Positions 13,319 to 24,767 of a DNA stretch of 32,706 nucleotides are shown here, one piece after another. How positions within the stretch are numbered: the first letter of the stretch is position 1; every line of letters begins with the position of its first letter. The translations under genes and the position numbers were made by a program. The DNA lies in contig CACZRD010000046.1 of the NCBI GenBank assembly GCA_902783545.1, forward strand, positions 1 through 32,706, in the 5' to 3' direction. This DNA is from an uncultured Bacteroidales bacterium (GTDB lineage Bacteria > Bacteroidota > Bacteroidia > Bacteroidales > Paludibacteraceae). The notes below the pieces were generated by a model. That model was given only the letters and a program-made list of their open reading frames with translations, was not told where the DNA came from and did no database searches.

Positions 13319-14188
13319 TTATTTTGTAACGGATTTCGTCAATTTGCGCTCCATGAGGACATGGTTTATGCCGGCTTCGATAAAGGGTTCGCCGATCATG
13401 CGGAAGCGGAAGTGGCGATAGAAGGGGACGGCTGTAAGTTGCGCGTGGATGCGGAGGATTCCGGCGCCTTGTCGTCTGGCTTCGGCGACAAGATGCTGCA
13501 TGAGGATACGCCCGTAGCCTTTGCCCCGGTCGGTGGTGAGCATTCGTCCGGCACGTAGGATGCGCGGTTGGGGCTCGAGTACGCCAATGGTATTGAATAC
13601 GGGGGCATTGTCTTCAGGGAGTTCGTAGAGGCGCGCGTAGGCAACGACCTGCCCTTTGTTGCGCAGAGAGAGGTGCGTGGCAGCGAGATCGAGGCCGTCT
13701 TCATCAAGGTAACGGATGCCTTGTTCGAGCACAAAGACCGCGAAACGCGACTTGAGGATCTCGTAGAGTTCAGGGGCAGCGAGTTCGGCAAAGGGCTTGA
13801 TTTGCAGGGTTACGCCACGCGGAAGAGGAGTACGGGCGGTAGGTTTCTGCTGCTTGGGGGGAGTTTGCTGCAAGAGCTGCTGCCGGATCTTCCAGTAGGC
13901 ATATTTGCGAACGGTGGGGAACTTATCGAACATGTGCTCGCGGTTGTAGTTCTCCATCTCTTGTGTGAGTAGGCGCACTTGCTCGGGATCGACCATTAGC
14001 GGATTGAGGATGGCGCTGATCTTGCCATGCAGGGCGCGGTGGGCTTTCTGCGCTGGGGTGGCAGGGCCTTTGTAGGGATTCATGTGGTACTGATGCTCCG
14101 CGCCATTGCGTGTACGGTGCACTAAGTCGCTCTTTTTGTTGGTTTTTCCGCTGACTTTTGAGCCGTCAATTCTGCTTACTTTTGCCAT
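13319..14188 (-). CDS. Two-part protein: Bacteroidota small domain plus ElaA-type GNAT acetyltransferase
   Basis: A 289-residue cytoplasmic protein. Residues 1 to about 105 are basic, with H-R-T-R-N-G-A-E-H-Q-Y-H-M-N-P-Y-K-G-P-A-T-P-A-Q, resembling short Bacteroidota proteins of unknown function. A Gln/Pro/Thr-rich linker (about 108-125) leads to a GNAT domain of the ElaA type: F-A-V-F-V-L-E-Q-G-I-R-Y-L-D-E-D-G-L-D, then G-R-M-L-T-T-D-R-G-K-G-Y-G-R-I-L-M, which is the acetyl-CoA loop R/Q-x-x-G-x-G/A. It should acetylate an amine, substrate unknown. The combination is unusual; the first part may direct the enzyme to a target. Its leader is about 255 nt and full of repeats. Confidence 0.75.
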   Translation of the reverse strand: MAKVSRIDGSKVSGKTNKKSDLVHRTRNGAEHQYHMNPYKGPATPAQKAHRALHGKISAILNPLMVDPEQVRLLTQEMENYNREHMFDKFPTVRKYAYWKIRQQLLQQTPPKQQKPTARTPLPRGVTLQIKPFAELAAPELYEILKSRFAVFVLEQGIRYLDEDGLDLAATHLSLRNKGQVVAYARLYELPEDNAPVFNTIGVLEPQPRILRAGRMLTTDRGKGYGRILMQHLVAEARRQGAGILRIHAQLTAVPFYRHFRFRMIGEPFIEAGINHVLMERKLTKSVTK

Positions 14189-14205
14189 GATTTTTTATCT
14201 TAAAG

Positions 14206-14229
14206 TATATATATACTAGTATATATATA
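14206..14229. repeat. 24-bp perfect palindrome centred on CTAG
   Basis: An alternating AT sequence with central actagt; all 12 base pairs of each arm match. It lies 18 bp upstream of the GNAT start codon, inside the predicted mRNA leader, so it could form a hairpin near the ribosome entry site or a protein-binding site in DNA. Confidence 0.9.
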
Positions 14230-14352
14230 GTATCTGTTAACAAATTGAAAAATAGGCGTTTTATCCTATGGTTATCTTATGGTTATGTTGTGGGTATCCT
14301 ATGGTGAGGGGTGCTTCCGGTCTCGTTTTTGGTCGGTAACAGTTCTGCAAGT

Positions 14353-14418
14353 GCGCTGTGTGAGTGCTGCGTAGGCGCTGTGTGAGTGCTGCGTGGGCGT
14401 TGCGTGGGCGTTGTGTGA
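14353..14418. repeat. Six 11-bp tandem repeats in the GNAT leader
   Basis: The units are gcgctgtgtga, gtgctgcgtag, gcgctgtgtga, gtgctgcgtgg, gcgttgcgtgg and gcgttgtgtga; pairs form two 22-bp higher-order copies. They are transcribed as part of the long leader of the minus-strand GNAT gene. Confidence 0.85.
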
Positions 14419-14450
14419 GGGACATGGGTGGCAAGAACGGAAACTGACAA

Positions 14451-14482
14451 CAAAGGTACAAAAAATAAATGAAAGATGCAAA
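14451..14482 (-). promoter_or_regulatory. Bacteroidota-type promoter of the GNAT-fusion gene
   Basis: The minus strand reads TTTG, 20 bp, TACCTTTG, a perfect match. The nearest minus-strand gene starts at 14188, giving a leader of about 255 nt that includes the 11-bp repeats and the AT palindrome. Confidence 0.75.
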
Positions 14483-14529
14483 TAAAAAAGCAAAAAAATG
14501 CATAAAAATGCGAAAAAAAACGGGAATTA

Positions 14530-14561
14530 TTTGCATTTATGCAAAATTTTTCGTAACTTTG
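14530..14561 (+). promoter_or_regulatory. Bacteroidota-type promoter of the BspA-like gene and following run
   Basis: TTTG at 14530-14533, a 20-bp spacer and TAACTTTG at 14554-14561 form a perfect match. The leader of about 100 nt carries a hairpin, CTCGGCG/CGCCGAG with a 6-nt loop (14582-14601). Confidence 0.82.
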
Positions 14562-14666
14562 TCGCGGAAATAGGAAATACGCTCGGCGACTTAACGCCGA
14601 GAGCTGAACCGAGGAGCAACGGGAATGGGATCGAAAATGTAAAACTAAGATCTAAATACCAAGGTT

Positions 14667-16655
14667 ATGAAACGGATTTGTACGATGCTGATTGCCGGAG
14701 TGGCAAGTGTAATCTGTGTGATGACGCAGGTGCAGAGTGTAATGGCGCAACAGGCGCCGAGTATTACGATTGACGGGAGATTCTCGGATTGGGAGAGAGT
14801 ACCGTCAGACTATCTGGTGGAGGATACAGTGGACGATCGTTCCATTTATGATTACTTGTACCGTGTGCGGTTCTGCACGGATGCGGACTACATCTACTTC
14901 TACGCGGAGTTCAACAATGATATAGCCCAGAATCCGACAGGTCAGGCTGAAGGGGATACGACCACTCACTATAATGTCAAAGTCGTTGATCTGTTTATGG
15001 ACACCGACAACAGTGCGAGAACAGGTTATCAGATGTGGACATGGGAAGAGTGCGGCGCAGACTACATCTTAGAAGGCAGGCCACGTGAAGACTATGGCGA
15101 GCTATCCAGCTTCGCAGGTGGAGAAAAACAAAGTGAATGGGAATGGGAGCAAATAGAAAGTTCGGGAATGATAGGAGCGTCGGGCATAACGGTGCTTGCC
15201 AACGGCCACGCAGCTATTGAGGGGTTTGTAGCCAGAGGTATACTTTCAATCCCGGATGGCGCAGAGAGTATAAAGGTTGGTGTGCTGACGCAAAGTTCTG
15301 ACTGGCAAGAGACCGGTGTATTGCCAGAAGTACGCATGCGCGATGATGGGTTCCAAGTTAAAAGCAACCTGCTTGATTTGCCGCTTTATGTTTGCGAGGG
15401 GATGACGTGGGGATTGAATAATATGATAACGGCTCACTTGGAATGTGACGGGAATATGTTCCTGTGGGGCGAGGGCGAGATGCCGGACTATTCGTACGGG
15501 AAGTACGCTCCGTGGCACGAGAAGGACTATGTGGAGCAGGTACTGCATCTGTATCTGGACAGTGCGATCACCACGGTGGGCAGTTATGCATTCTATGACT
15601 GCAGTTACATGCAGAGTGCAGAACTGAGCAATCATCTGACCACGATCAGTTGGAATGCGTTCTACGGTTGCACGAGTCTGAAGAGCATAACGATCCCTGC
15701 GAGTGTGACGACGATAGACAACAATGCATTCGGCGATTGCAGCGGTTTGAAAGAGATGATCTGCATGGCTGTGACACCTCCGGATCTGGGTAACACGGTG
15801 TTCCTCGGTATGAGCAGCAATGCGCCGCTGTACGTGCCAGCCGAGTCGGTGGATGCGTACAAGCGGAACAGCGAGTGGGAGCAGTATCCGGGACCGATAT
15901 TGTCGATTGAGGAGAGACCGGGATCGTCGGTAGTGGTGATTGGCGGCGATACGGTGATGGTTGATCCGACGACGAGTGTAGTGGATATCAACGGCGACGG
16001 AACGCTTGTGTATGACGTGGACGAGAACACGCTGACGCTGACGGGTCTGGAGATCAGCGGCGAGATAGAAGGTACGGCTATTGACTATTCGGGTAGCGAG
16101 CCGCTGACGATCGTGCTGAACGACGAATCGAGCATCACGGCGGATGTGGTTATTGCTTCAACGGGCGATGTGATCATCACCGGTGAGGGCACGCTGACAG
16201 CGGAAGGTATTGCGCCTATCGTGGGTGTGGAGTCGGCGACGATCACGTTTGATGCCGTGCGGATGGTTGTGCGTTCGATACCCGCGAACGCAGCAGCAAT
16301 GCGCAGGCTGAAAGGATTGAAGTTCGGGAAGTATGTTGACGAGAACGGTGGTCCGGCCTTGTCGGGCTTCGGTAGCGCGGACTTCGACAAGGTGAACATC
16401 AGCCCATCGGACGCATCGTACGGCGCAGTGAGCGACGGCGAGGGCGGAAGCATATATACATTGTACACGGAGAACAACGGCGAGCAAGAGATCGTGACGG
16501 AGTTTGAGACTACGCCGAAAGAGGATGCCGTGGAGAAGGTGCAGACAGGCAAGATGCTGGATGTGACGAAGCCGATGTACAATATATTGGGCATGCAGGT
16601 GGATGCATCGTACGAGGGGATCGTGATTCAGCAAGGGCAGAAATTTGTGAAGTAA
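14667..16655 (+). CDS. BspA-like leucine-rich repeat surface protein with N-terminal carbohydrate-binding-like domain
   Basis: A 662-residue exported protein with a signal peptide of about 27 residues ending V-M-A-Q. Residues about 30-245 begin I-T-I-D-G-R-F-S-D-W and include Y-I-Y-F-Y-A-E-F-N, the pattern of CBM9/DOMON-like sugar-binding domains. Residues about 288-405 hold BspA-type LRR_5 repeats (T-T-V-G-S-Y-A-F-Y-D-C, T-T-I-S-W-N-A-F-Y-G-C, T-T-I-D-N-N-A-F-G-D-C), ending in the usual L-Y-V-P-A-E-S-V-D-A-Y. A beta-rich domain follows (about 430-560), and the tail K-P-M-Y-N-I-L-G-M-Q-V...G-I-V-I resembles Prevotella-type C-terminal sorting ends. BspA proteins bind host matrix or other cells; the ligand here is unknown. 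It is first in a run of eight plus-strand genes. Confidence 0.85.
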   Translation: MKRICTMLIAGVASVICVMTQVQSVMAQQAPSITIDGRFSDWERVPSDYLVEDTVDDRSIYDYLYRVRFCTDADYIYFYAEFNNDIAQNPTGQAEGDTTTHYNVKVVDLFMDTDNSARTGYQMWTWEECGADYILEGRPREDYGELSSFAGGEKQSEWEWEQIESSGMIGASGITVLANGHAAIEGFVARGILSIPDGAESIKVGVLTQSSDWQETGVLPEVRMRDDGFQVKSNLLDLPLYVCEGMTWGLNNMITAHLECDGNMFLWGEGEMPDYSYGKYAPWHEKDYVEQVLHLYLDSAITTVGSYAFYDCSYMQSAELSNHLTTISWNAFYGCTSLKSITIPASVTTIDNNAFGDCSGLKEMICMAVTPPDLGNTVFLGMSSNAPLYVPAESVDAYKRNSEWEQYPGPILSIEERPGSSVVVIGGDTVMVDPTTSVVDINGDGTLVYDVDENTLTLTGLEISGEIEGTAIDYSGSEPLTIVLNDESSITADVVIASTGDVIITGEGTLTAEGIAPIVGVESATITFDAVRMVVRSIPANAAAMRRLKGLKFGKYVDENGGPALSGFGSADFDKVNISPSDASYGAVSDGEGGSIYTLYTENNGEQEIVTEFETTPKEDAVEKVQTGKMLDVTKPMYNILGMQVDASYEGIVIQQGQKFVK

Positions 16656-16665
16656 GAAATCAGAT

Positions 16666-18300
16666 ATGAATACCATCAGAAAACAGCTATTTGCGGCGGT
16701 TGCCGCAGGGTTGATGCTCGCCATGGGCGGAGAGGTACAGGCGAAAGTCTATGTGATTGACGTGCCGGATGCCGCTACGTGGTCGAACAAAGCCATCCGT
16801 GAGCGGAACGAAGGCGACACGATACAGTTCAACGTGCCGGTGATTGTGAACAGGAACTACGGTTACAGCGGATTCACGGGGCTGACGATGAGTGTGCGGA
16901 GGATCTATTCGCCGACGAACCAGGCTCTACCACTCAGCGAGGCGTACTCGGAACAGATCCGGCTGAACAGCATAGCGCCGTTCACGCTGACGGGTTGCGG
17001 ATACAAACGCAACGGCGAGCGGTTGCACAACCTGAAAGCCGTGAAGACGGACGAGACGACCGTGAAGTACGTGTCCGGCACGTGGGAAGGCAATAACACC
17101 CGCAAGGCGCTGGAGAACAATCCGCCATCGGTGGATATGAACGGTGAGCATAACGTGCTGGTTTGCGGTGCGAACCTCGAGTATTACCTTGTGCAGAGTT
17201 TGGGTACGGGATACGGTCCGGATAGTTACTCCGAGCATCAGAAGCAACGTACGAAGGTAAAGAATGCGCTGGCAACAATCCACGCGGATGTATATGGTCT
17301 GGTGGAGATCGAGCAAGGTCAGGCAGCCTTGGCGGAGATTGCTGCTGATCTGACGGAGTACTGGAAAGAAAAGACGGGCGACCATTATGACTATATACGG
17401 GATAAAGGCACGTTGGACGGTTCGTACACGAAGGCGGGATTCGTATATAACAGCGACAGGATACAACCGGTGGGCATCCTGTCGGAGAACAACTCGATAG
17501 TACGTCACAGGAAGATGGTGCAAGGGTTTATCCTGATAGAGAACAACGAACGGTTCATATACAGCATCAACCACTTCAAGGCGAAATCCGGTTCAGCCTC
17601 AGGCAGAAACGCCGACCAAGGTGACGGACAAGGATCATACAACTACAACCGCGTACAGGAGTCGATGAGTGTGCTGCAGAACGTTGAGGCCTATGTGAAC
17701 TACTACGAGGATAACGACCTGCTGATCATGGGCGACTTGAATGCCTACGCGAAGGAAGACCCGATACAGAAGTTCGTTGAGGCGGGGATGTACGATCTGC
17801 ACCGTTATTTCCACGCGGATAGCAGTTATTCGTACGTGTTTGGTGAGCAAGCGGGATACCTTGACCACGCTATTGCGAACAAATCGCTGCTGCGACAGGT
17901 GACGGGAATGGCAGCCTGGCACGTGAACTCCGACGAGTCGGACGAGTATACGTACGACAAGTCGAGTGATCTGAGCATCTTCCGCTACAGCGATCATGAT
18001 CCGGTGCTGGTGGGACTGAGGCTGGATAGTACGCTGTCTATCCCGCTGCATGGGGAGGAGCTGATCGAACACGTGAAAGTGGTATATAGCGACGGCGATA
18101 TTATGCTGACGAACGTGGGCGAGCTGGGCGAGCAGAATGGGTACTACGAGATTTACAATACCACCGGCACACTCGTTCAGTCTATCACACGTATCGAAGA
18201 GTCTCCCTGCCCTATTGCAGCCAGTCTGCCTGCCGGTATTTATATCGTTCGCGTGTATTATGCTGACAGAATCAAATCCATTAAGTTGCTAAAAAAATAA
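16666..18300 (+). CDS. Secreted endonuclease/exonuclease/phosphatase-family nuclease with T9SS tail
   Basis: A 544-residue protein. A signal peptide (about 1-26, ending V-Q-A) is followed by a beta-rich domain (about 27-155), then an EEP nuclease domain from about residue 160. Nuclease landmarks are N-L-E-Y-Y, V-Y-G-L-V-E-I-E (metal Glu), N-H-F-K-A-K-S-G, G-D-L-N-A-Y (near 355) and Y-S-D-H-D-P-V (near 442), as in ExeM/NucH-type extracellular DNases. The last 70 residues (G-Y-Y-E-I-Y-N-T-T-G-T-L-V-Q-S, A-S-L-P-A-G-I-Y-I-V-R-V, ending K-S-I-K-L-L-K-K) are a type A type IX secretion sorting domain. It probably degrades extracellular DNA or RNA at the cell surface. It starts 10 bp after the BspA-like gene. 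Confidence 0.9.
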   Translation: MNTIRKQLFAAVAAGLMLAMGGEVQAKVYVIDVPDAATWSNKAIRERNEGDTIQFNVPVIVNRNYGYSGFTGLTMSVRRIYSPTNQALPLSEAYSEQIRLNSIAPFTLTGCGYKRNGERLHNLKAVKTDETTVKYVSGTWEGNNTRKALENNPPSVDMNGEHNVLVCGANLEYYLVQSLGTGYGPDSYSEHQKQRTKVKNALATIHADVYGLVEIEQGQAALAEIAADLTEYWKEKTGDHYDYIRDKGTLDGSYTKAGFVYNSDRIQPVGILSENNSIVRHRKMVQGFILIENNERFIYSINHFKAKSGSASGRNADQGDGQGSYNYNRVQESMSVLQNVEAYVNYYEDNDLLIMGDLNAYAKEDPIQKFVEAGMYDLHRYFHADSSYSYVFGEQAGYLDHAIANKSLLRQVTGMAAWHVNSDESDEYTYDKSSDLSIFRYSDHDPVLVGLRLDSTLSIPLHGEELIEHVKVVYSDGDIMLTNVGELGEQNGYYEIYNTTGTLVQSITRIEESPCPIAASLPAGIYIVRVYYADRIKSIKLLKK

Positions 18301-18311
18301 CAATTCGCGCT

Positions 18312-21525
<3,214 letters not shown>

Positions 21526-21558
21526 GTCAACTATTAAAGACTAATAAAAACAATTTAG

Positions 21559-22074
21559 ATGATAGACAATTGGTTATTCAGATATAAGAAAAAGAACATG
21601 CCACAACGAGAAGTGGTTTTTCCGAACTATAGCAAGGTTCGGTCGGTGGCTGTGGTGTATGAACAAGGCGTGGATGACAAGGGGATAGCACTGCTGGTCA
21701 AACAGCTGGAACGGGACGGGATAATGGTGGAGGTTGTGGGGTATGAGCCCAAGAAAGATTTCAACCGACTGGGGAAGGTGCGTGAGGAAGCGATGAGTGC
21801 CCTACCCTCGCAGCGGTTTGATCTGCTGATGGATCTGAGTACGCATTACTATCTGGGAACGCAGTATATCGTGATGGCTGTGGATGCGACGTTCAAGGCG
21901 GGGCTGCGGTTTGAGCAAGTCGAGGAGAAAGACCAACAGGGGATACTGGATATGATGGTGAGTCTATCACCCCACGGCGCGATGCTTGCGGGTACCCCGA
22001 GCCCAAAGGACGAACCCGAGCCGGAGCAGATTGCAGAACAGATTGTTTATTACCTAAAAATGATAAATGCATGA
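21559..22074 (+). CDS. Conserved Bacteroidota protein of unknown function (DUF6913-like)
   Basis: A 171-residue cytoplasmic protein with a predicted alpha/beta fold: R-S-V-A-V-V-Y-E-Q and R-F-D-L-L-M-D-L-S-T-H-Y-Y-L-G-T-Q-Y-I look like core strands. Proteins of this size and pattern commonly sit immediately upstream of dapA in Bacteroidales; I associate them with DUF6913, but the number is from memory and uncertain. The ATG at 21559 follows a 33-bp gap after ligA; an internal Met at residue 14 (MPQREVV) is an alternative start. The stop codon overlaps the dapA start (ATGA), indicating coupling. No catalytic motif was recognised. Confidence 0.7.
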   Translation: MIDNWLFRYKKKNMPQREVVFPNYSKVRSVAVVYEQGVDDKGIALLVKQLERDGIMVEVVGYEPKKDFNRLGKVREEAMSALPSQRFDLLMDLSTHYYLGTQYIVMAVDATFKAGLRFEQVEEKDQQGILDMMVSLSPHGAMLAGTPSPKDEPEPEQIAEQIVYYLKMINA

Positions 22075-22955
22075 GAATAACGGGATTAGGAACAGCGTTG
22101 GTGACGCCATTTACGGAGACGGGAAAGGTCGATGAGGCGGCACTGAGGCGGATACTGGACAGGCAGATAGAGGCGAAGGTGGATTTTCTGGTTGTGCTGG
22201 GTACGACCGGTGAGGCGGCGACGATGACACCACGGGAACAGGCGTTCGTCAGGAAGACGATTGTGGAACATGTGGCAGGTCGAGTGCCGTTGGTGCTGGG
22301 CGTGGGCGGTAACTGCACACAGGAAGTTGTGGAGCGATTGGGACTGCTGAGAGAGGAGTTGAAGCGGGATTATGCGGCGATACTGAGTGTGTGTCCGTAC
22401 TATAACAAACCGCAGCAAGAGGGATTGTACAGACACTTTGCTGCGATTGCCGAGGCATCGGTTGTGCCGGTGATACTATATAATGTGCCCGGACGAACGG
22501 GGGTGAATATGTTGCCCGAGACCGTGTTGCGTTTGGCAGCGGCTTATCCGCATCAGATCATCGGTGTGAAAGAGGCGTCGGGCAAGCAAGAGCAGATAGA
22601 GACAATCATCCGCGGGACACGAGGCAGCGAGTTTGTGGTGCTTTCGGGCGACGACGGGCTGACGGTTCCGCTGATGATGGCAGGTGCGCACGGATTGATT
22701 TCTGTGCTGTCGAACGCCCTGCCGGAGGACACGATGCGACTGGTGCATCAGCCGACGATGGCCGGGCAGGAAGCACTGGACGGGCTGATCCGGGCATTGT
22801 TTGCCGAGGGGAACCCGACAGGCATCAAGGCGCTGCTGGAGATACAGGGCGTGGCGAATGGGAATGTGCGTCTGCCGTTGGTTGAGGCAAGCGAGGGACT
22901 GAAGAGTGATTTACGAAAACTATTAGAGGCTTATGAAAATAGCGATTTTCGGTAA
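22071..22955 (+). CDS. dapA: 4-hydroxy-tetrahydrodipicolinate synthase
   Basis: A 294-residue TIM-barrel enzyme that condenses pyruvate with aspartate semialdehyde, the first committed step to diaminopimelate and lysine. The substrate loop G-T-T-G-E (44-48), P-Y-Y-N-K-P, catalytic Tyr137 in Y-N-V-P-G-R-T and Schiff-base Lys167 in G-V-K-E-A-S-G are all present. The length is normal. It overlaps the preceding gene by 4 bp and the nadK gene by 23 bp, so the three are one tightly coupled unit. Confidence 0.97.
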   Translation: MRITGLGTALVTPFTETGKVDEAALRRILDRQIEAKVDFLVVLGTTGEAATMTPREQAFVRKTIVEHVAGRVPLVLGVGGNCTQEVVERLGLLREELKRDYAAILSVCPYYNKPQQEGLYRHFAAIAEASVVPVILYNVPGRTGVNMLPETVLRLAAAYPHQIIGVKEASGKQEQIETIIRGTRGSEFVVLSGDDGLTVPLMMAGAHGLISVLSNALPEDTMRLVHQPTMAGQEALDGLIRALFAEGNPTGIKALLEIQGVANGNVRLPLVEASEGLKSDLRKLLEAYENSDFR

Positions 22956-23802
22956 TGCAATGAAACACAACACCTTGGATGAGGTGTCGCACTTATTGGA
23001 GTTCATGGAACTCAGGCAGGTGGATGTCTATCTGTCGCAAGAACTGAGGCAAGAAATGAACCTGAGGGAGTACCCGGCTTTCCCTGCGGAAGACGAGGCG
23101 TGGCGAGCGTTCACGGAGGAAGGGAACATGATCGATTTCGCGCTGTCTATCGGCGGCGACGGGACGTTCCTGACGACTGCGTCGATCATCGGGAACAAGA
23201 ATATTCCGATTGTAGGCGTTAACTGCGGGCACTTAGGGTTCCTGGCCGAGGTGCAGACGAATCAGGTGGACATCATCATGGAGCAACTCATCAAGGGACG
23301 CTACACGATAGAGCAGCGTTCGCTGCTGTGTGTGGAAGGCGAAGGCGGACACCTGTCTGCGCCGTTCGCGCTGAATGAGATAGCGGTGATGAAGTCGGGA
23401 TTGTCATCGATGATCATTATTGACGTGAGCGTCAATGGCGAGCACCTGCATTCCTACGAGGCAGACGGGCTGGTTATATCCACGCCGACGGGTTCGACGG
23501 CATATAACCTGAGTGTGGGCGGTCCGTTGATGGAGCCGCATGTGAAGGCAATCATCCTGTCGCCTATCGCCACGCACAGGCTGTCGGTTCGGCCGCTGGT
23601 TATACCCGATGACTGGACGATCGACCTGAAGATCAGCAGCCGTAACGGGAACTACCTGATTTCGGTGGACGGTAGGAGTCGGTCGCTGGTCAACGAGGTG
23701 CAGTTACACATAGAGAAAGCGCCTTATACGACGAAGGTGGTGCAGTTGGAGGAGCATTCATTTATACAAGCATTGAAGGACAAACTACAGTGGGGCAAAT
23801 GA
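22933..23802 (+). CDS. nadK: NAD kinase
   Basis: A 289-residue enzyme that phosphorylates NAD+ to NADP+. The signatures are G-G-D-G-T-F (residues 74-79), N-x-G-x-L-G-F-L (here N-C-G-H-L-G-F-L), N-E-I-A-V, and the Gly-rich T-P-T-G-S-T-A-Y-N-L-S-V-G-G. It starts inside the end of dapA (23-bp overlap) and its stop overlaps the fmt start. No truncation is seen. The reading start M-K-I-A-I-F-G-N is the standard opening strand of the family. Confidence 0.97.
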   Translation: MKIAIFGNAMKHNTLDEVSHLLEFMELRQVDVYLSQELRQEMNLREYPAFPAEDEAWRAFTEEGNMIDFALSIGGDGTFLTTASIIGNKNIPIVGVNCGHLGFLAEVQTNQVDIIMEQLIKGRYTIEQRSLLCVEGEGGHLSAPFALNEIAVMKSGLSSMIIIDVSVNGEHLHSYEADGLVISTPTGSTAYNLSVGGPLMEPHVKAIILSPIATHRLSVRPLVIPDDWTIDLKISSRNGNYLISVDGRSRSLVNEVQLHIEKAPYTTKVVQLEEHSFIQALKDKLQWGK

Positions 23803-24695
23803 GAATCATATATATGGGTACGCCGGAGTTTGCCGTGGCGCCGTTGAAGGCACTGGTCGAAGGCGGGTATGAGATTGTGGCAGTCGTGACGATGCCTGAC
23901 AAGCCGGCAGGTCGCGGACATCATGTGCAGTATTCGGCAGTGAAAGAATATGCGCTATCGGTGGGATTGCCGGTGCTGCAGCCGGAGAAACTGAAAGACG
24001 AGGCGTTTGTGGAGGAGTTGAGAAGTTACAAGGCGGATCTGCAGATTGTTGTGGCGTTCAGGATGTTGCCGGAGGTTGTTTGGGCAATGCCGAGGCTGGG
24101 GACGTTCAACCTGCATGCCTCGCTATTGCCACAGTACAGAGGCGCTGCGCCAATCAACTGGGCGGTGATCAACGGCGACAAAGAGACCGGTGTGACGACG
24201 TTCATGCTCAAGCATGAGATTGATACAGGAAATGTGATATTGCAAGAGCGAATACCTATTGGCGATAACGAGAATGTGGGTTCGGTGCACGACAGGCTCA
24301 TGGAATTAGGAACAGGGCTTGTGGTGCGCACGGTGGATTTGATTGCAAAATCCGACGCGGAAGGCACGCCTTTGCCGACTACAGCACAGGCAGAGATTGA
24401 GGCCGGTGAACTGCGTCCCGCACCGAAGATCTTCAAGGAGACATGTGAGATTGATACGACCAAGACTGTTGCCGAAGTGCATAACTTTGTTCGGGGACTC
24501 AGTCCCTACCCTGCGGCGTGGTGCAACCTGACGATAGGCGGGACGACCTACGAGAATGTGAAAGTCTTCGCCACGGAGAAAGGCCACGGGCCGATTAGTC
24601 TGCAATGTGCCGACGGCGAGATCAGTCTCACTGAACTCCAACTCCCCGGCAAGAAACGCATGCCCGCCAAAGCCCTCCTCAACGGCTTGAGGTAA
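23799..24695 (+). CDS. fmt: Methionyl-tRNA formyltransferase
   Basis: A 298-residue enzyme that formylates initiator Met-tRNA with 10-formyl-THF. The family opening M-R-I-I-Y-M-G-T-P-E-F-A-V, the catalytic block F-N-L-H-A-S-L-L-P-Q-Y-R-G-A-A-P-I-N-W-A (Asn104, His106) and E-T-G-V-T-T-F are present. The C-terminal tRNA-binding domain is shorter than in E. coli (315 residues) but ends in the usual P-G-K-K-R-M. The ATG at 23799 overlaps the nadK stop (ATGA); a GTG 9 bp upstream is in frame but would add only M-G-Q. It is the last gene of the plus-strand run. Confidence 0.96.
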   Translation: MRIIYMGTPEFAVAPLKALVEGGYEIVAVVTMPDKPAGRGHHVQYSAVKEYALSVGLPVLQPEKLKDEAFVEELRSYKADLQIVVAFRMLPEVVWAMPRLGTFNLHASLLPQYRGAAPINWAVINGDKETGVTTFMLKHEIDTGNVILQERIPIGDNENVGSVHDRLMELGTGLVVRTVDLIAKSDAEGTPLPTTAQAEIEAGELRPAPKIFKETCEIDTTKTVAEVHNFVRGLSPYPAAWCNLTIGGTTYENVKVFATEKGHGPISLQCADGEISLTELQLPGKKRMPAKALLNGLR

Positions 24696-24723
24696 TCTAA
24701 TTAACTAAGATACAATGGCTTGC

Positions 24724-24743
24724 ATCCGCCATATATGGCGGAT
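24724..24743. repeat. 20-bp perfect palindrome upstream of the RAYT-like gene
   Basis: ATCCGCCATATATGGCGGAT is its own reverse complement. It sits 24 bp before the transposase-like start codon. A second palindrome, differing by one compensated base pair in each arm, lies inside that gene at 25162-25181. Confidence 0.9.
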
Positions 24744-24767
24744 TACTACGACTGAGATAGGACTACT

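Larger units (their letters stand above)
14189..14666. other. Divergent control region of 478 bp between the GNAT and BspA-like genes
   Basis: No gene is supported here. It contains, left to right, a 24-bp perfect AT palindrome (14206-14229), tatggttatc-type repeats (14259-14305), six 11-bp GC-rich repeats (14353-14418), a perfect minus-strand promoter (14451-14482), a perfect plus-strand promoter (14530-14561), and a 7-bp hairpin in the leader of the BspA-like gene (14582-14601). A minus-strand frame across 14261-14536 exists only because the repeats lack stops. Confidence 0.75.

Noticed and set aside
14261-14536. 91-residue minus-strand frame in the GNAT/BspA control region
   Set aside because: It runs through 11-bp repeats and both promoters, with a composition unlike a protein.
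23790-23798. GTG start for fmt three codons upstream
   Set aside because: The ATG at 23799 starts exactly at the conserved M-R-I-I-Y-M-G-T-P-E-F and overlaps the nadK stop in the usual ATGA form.
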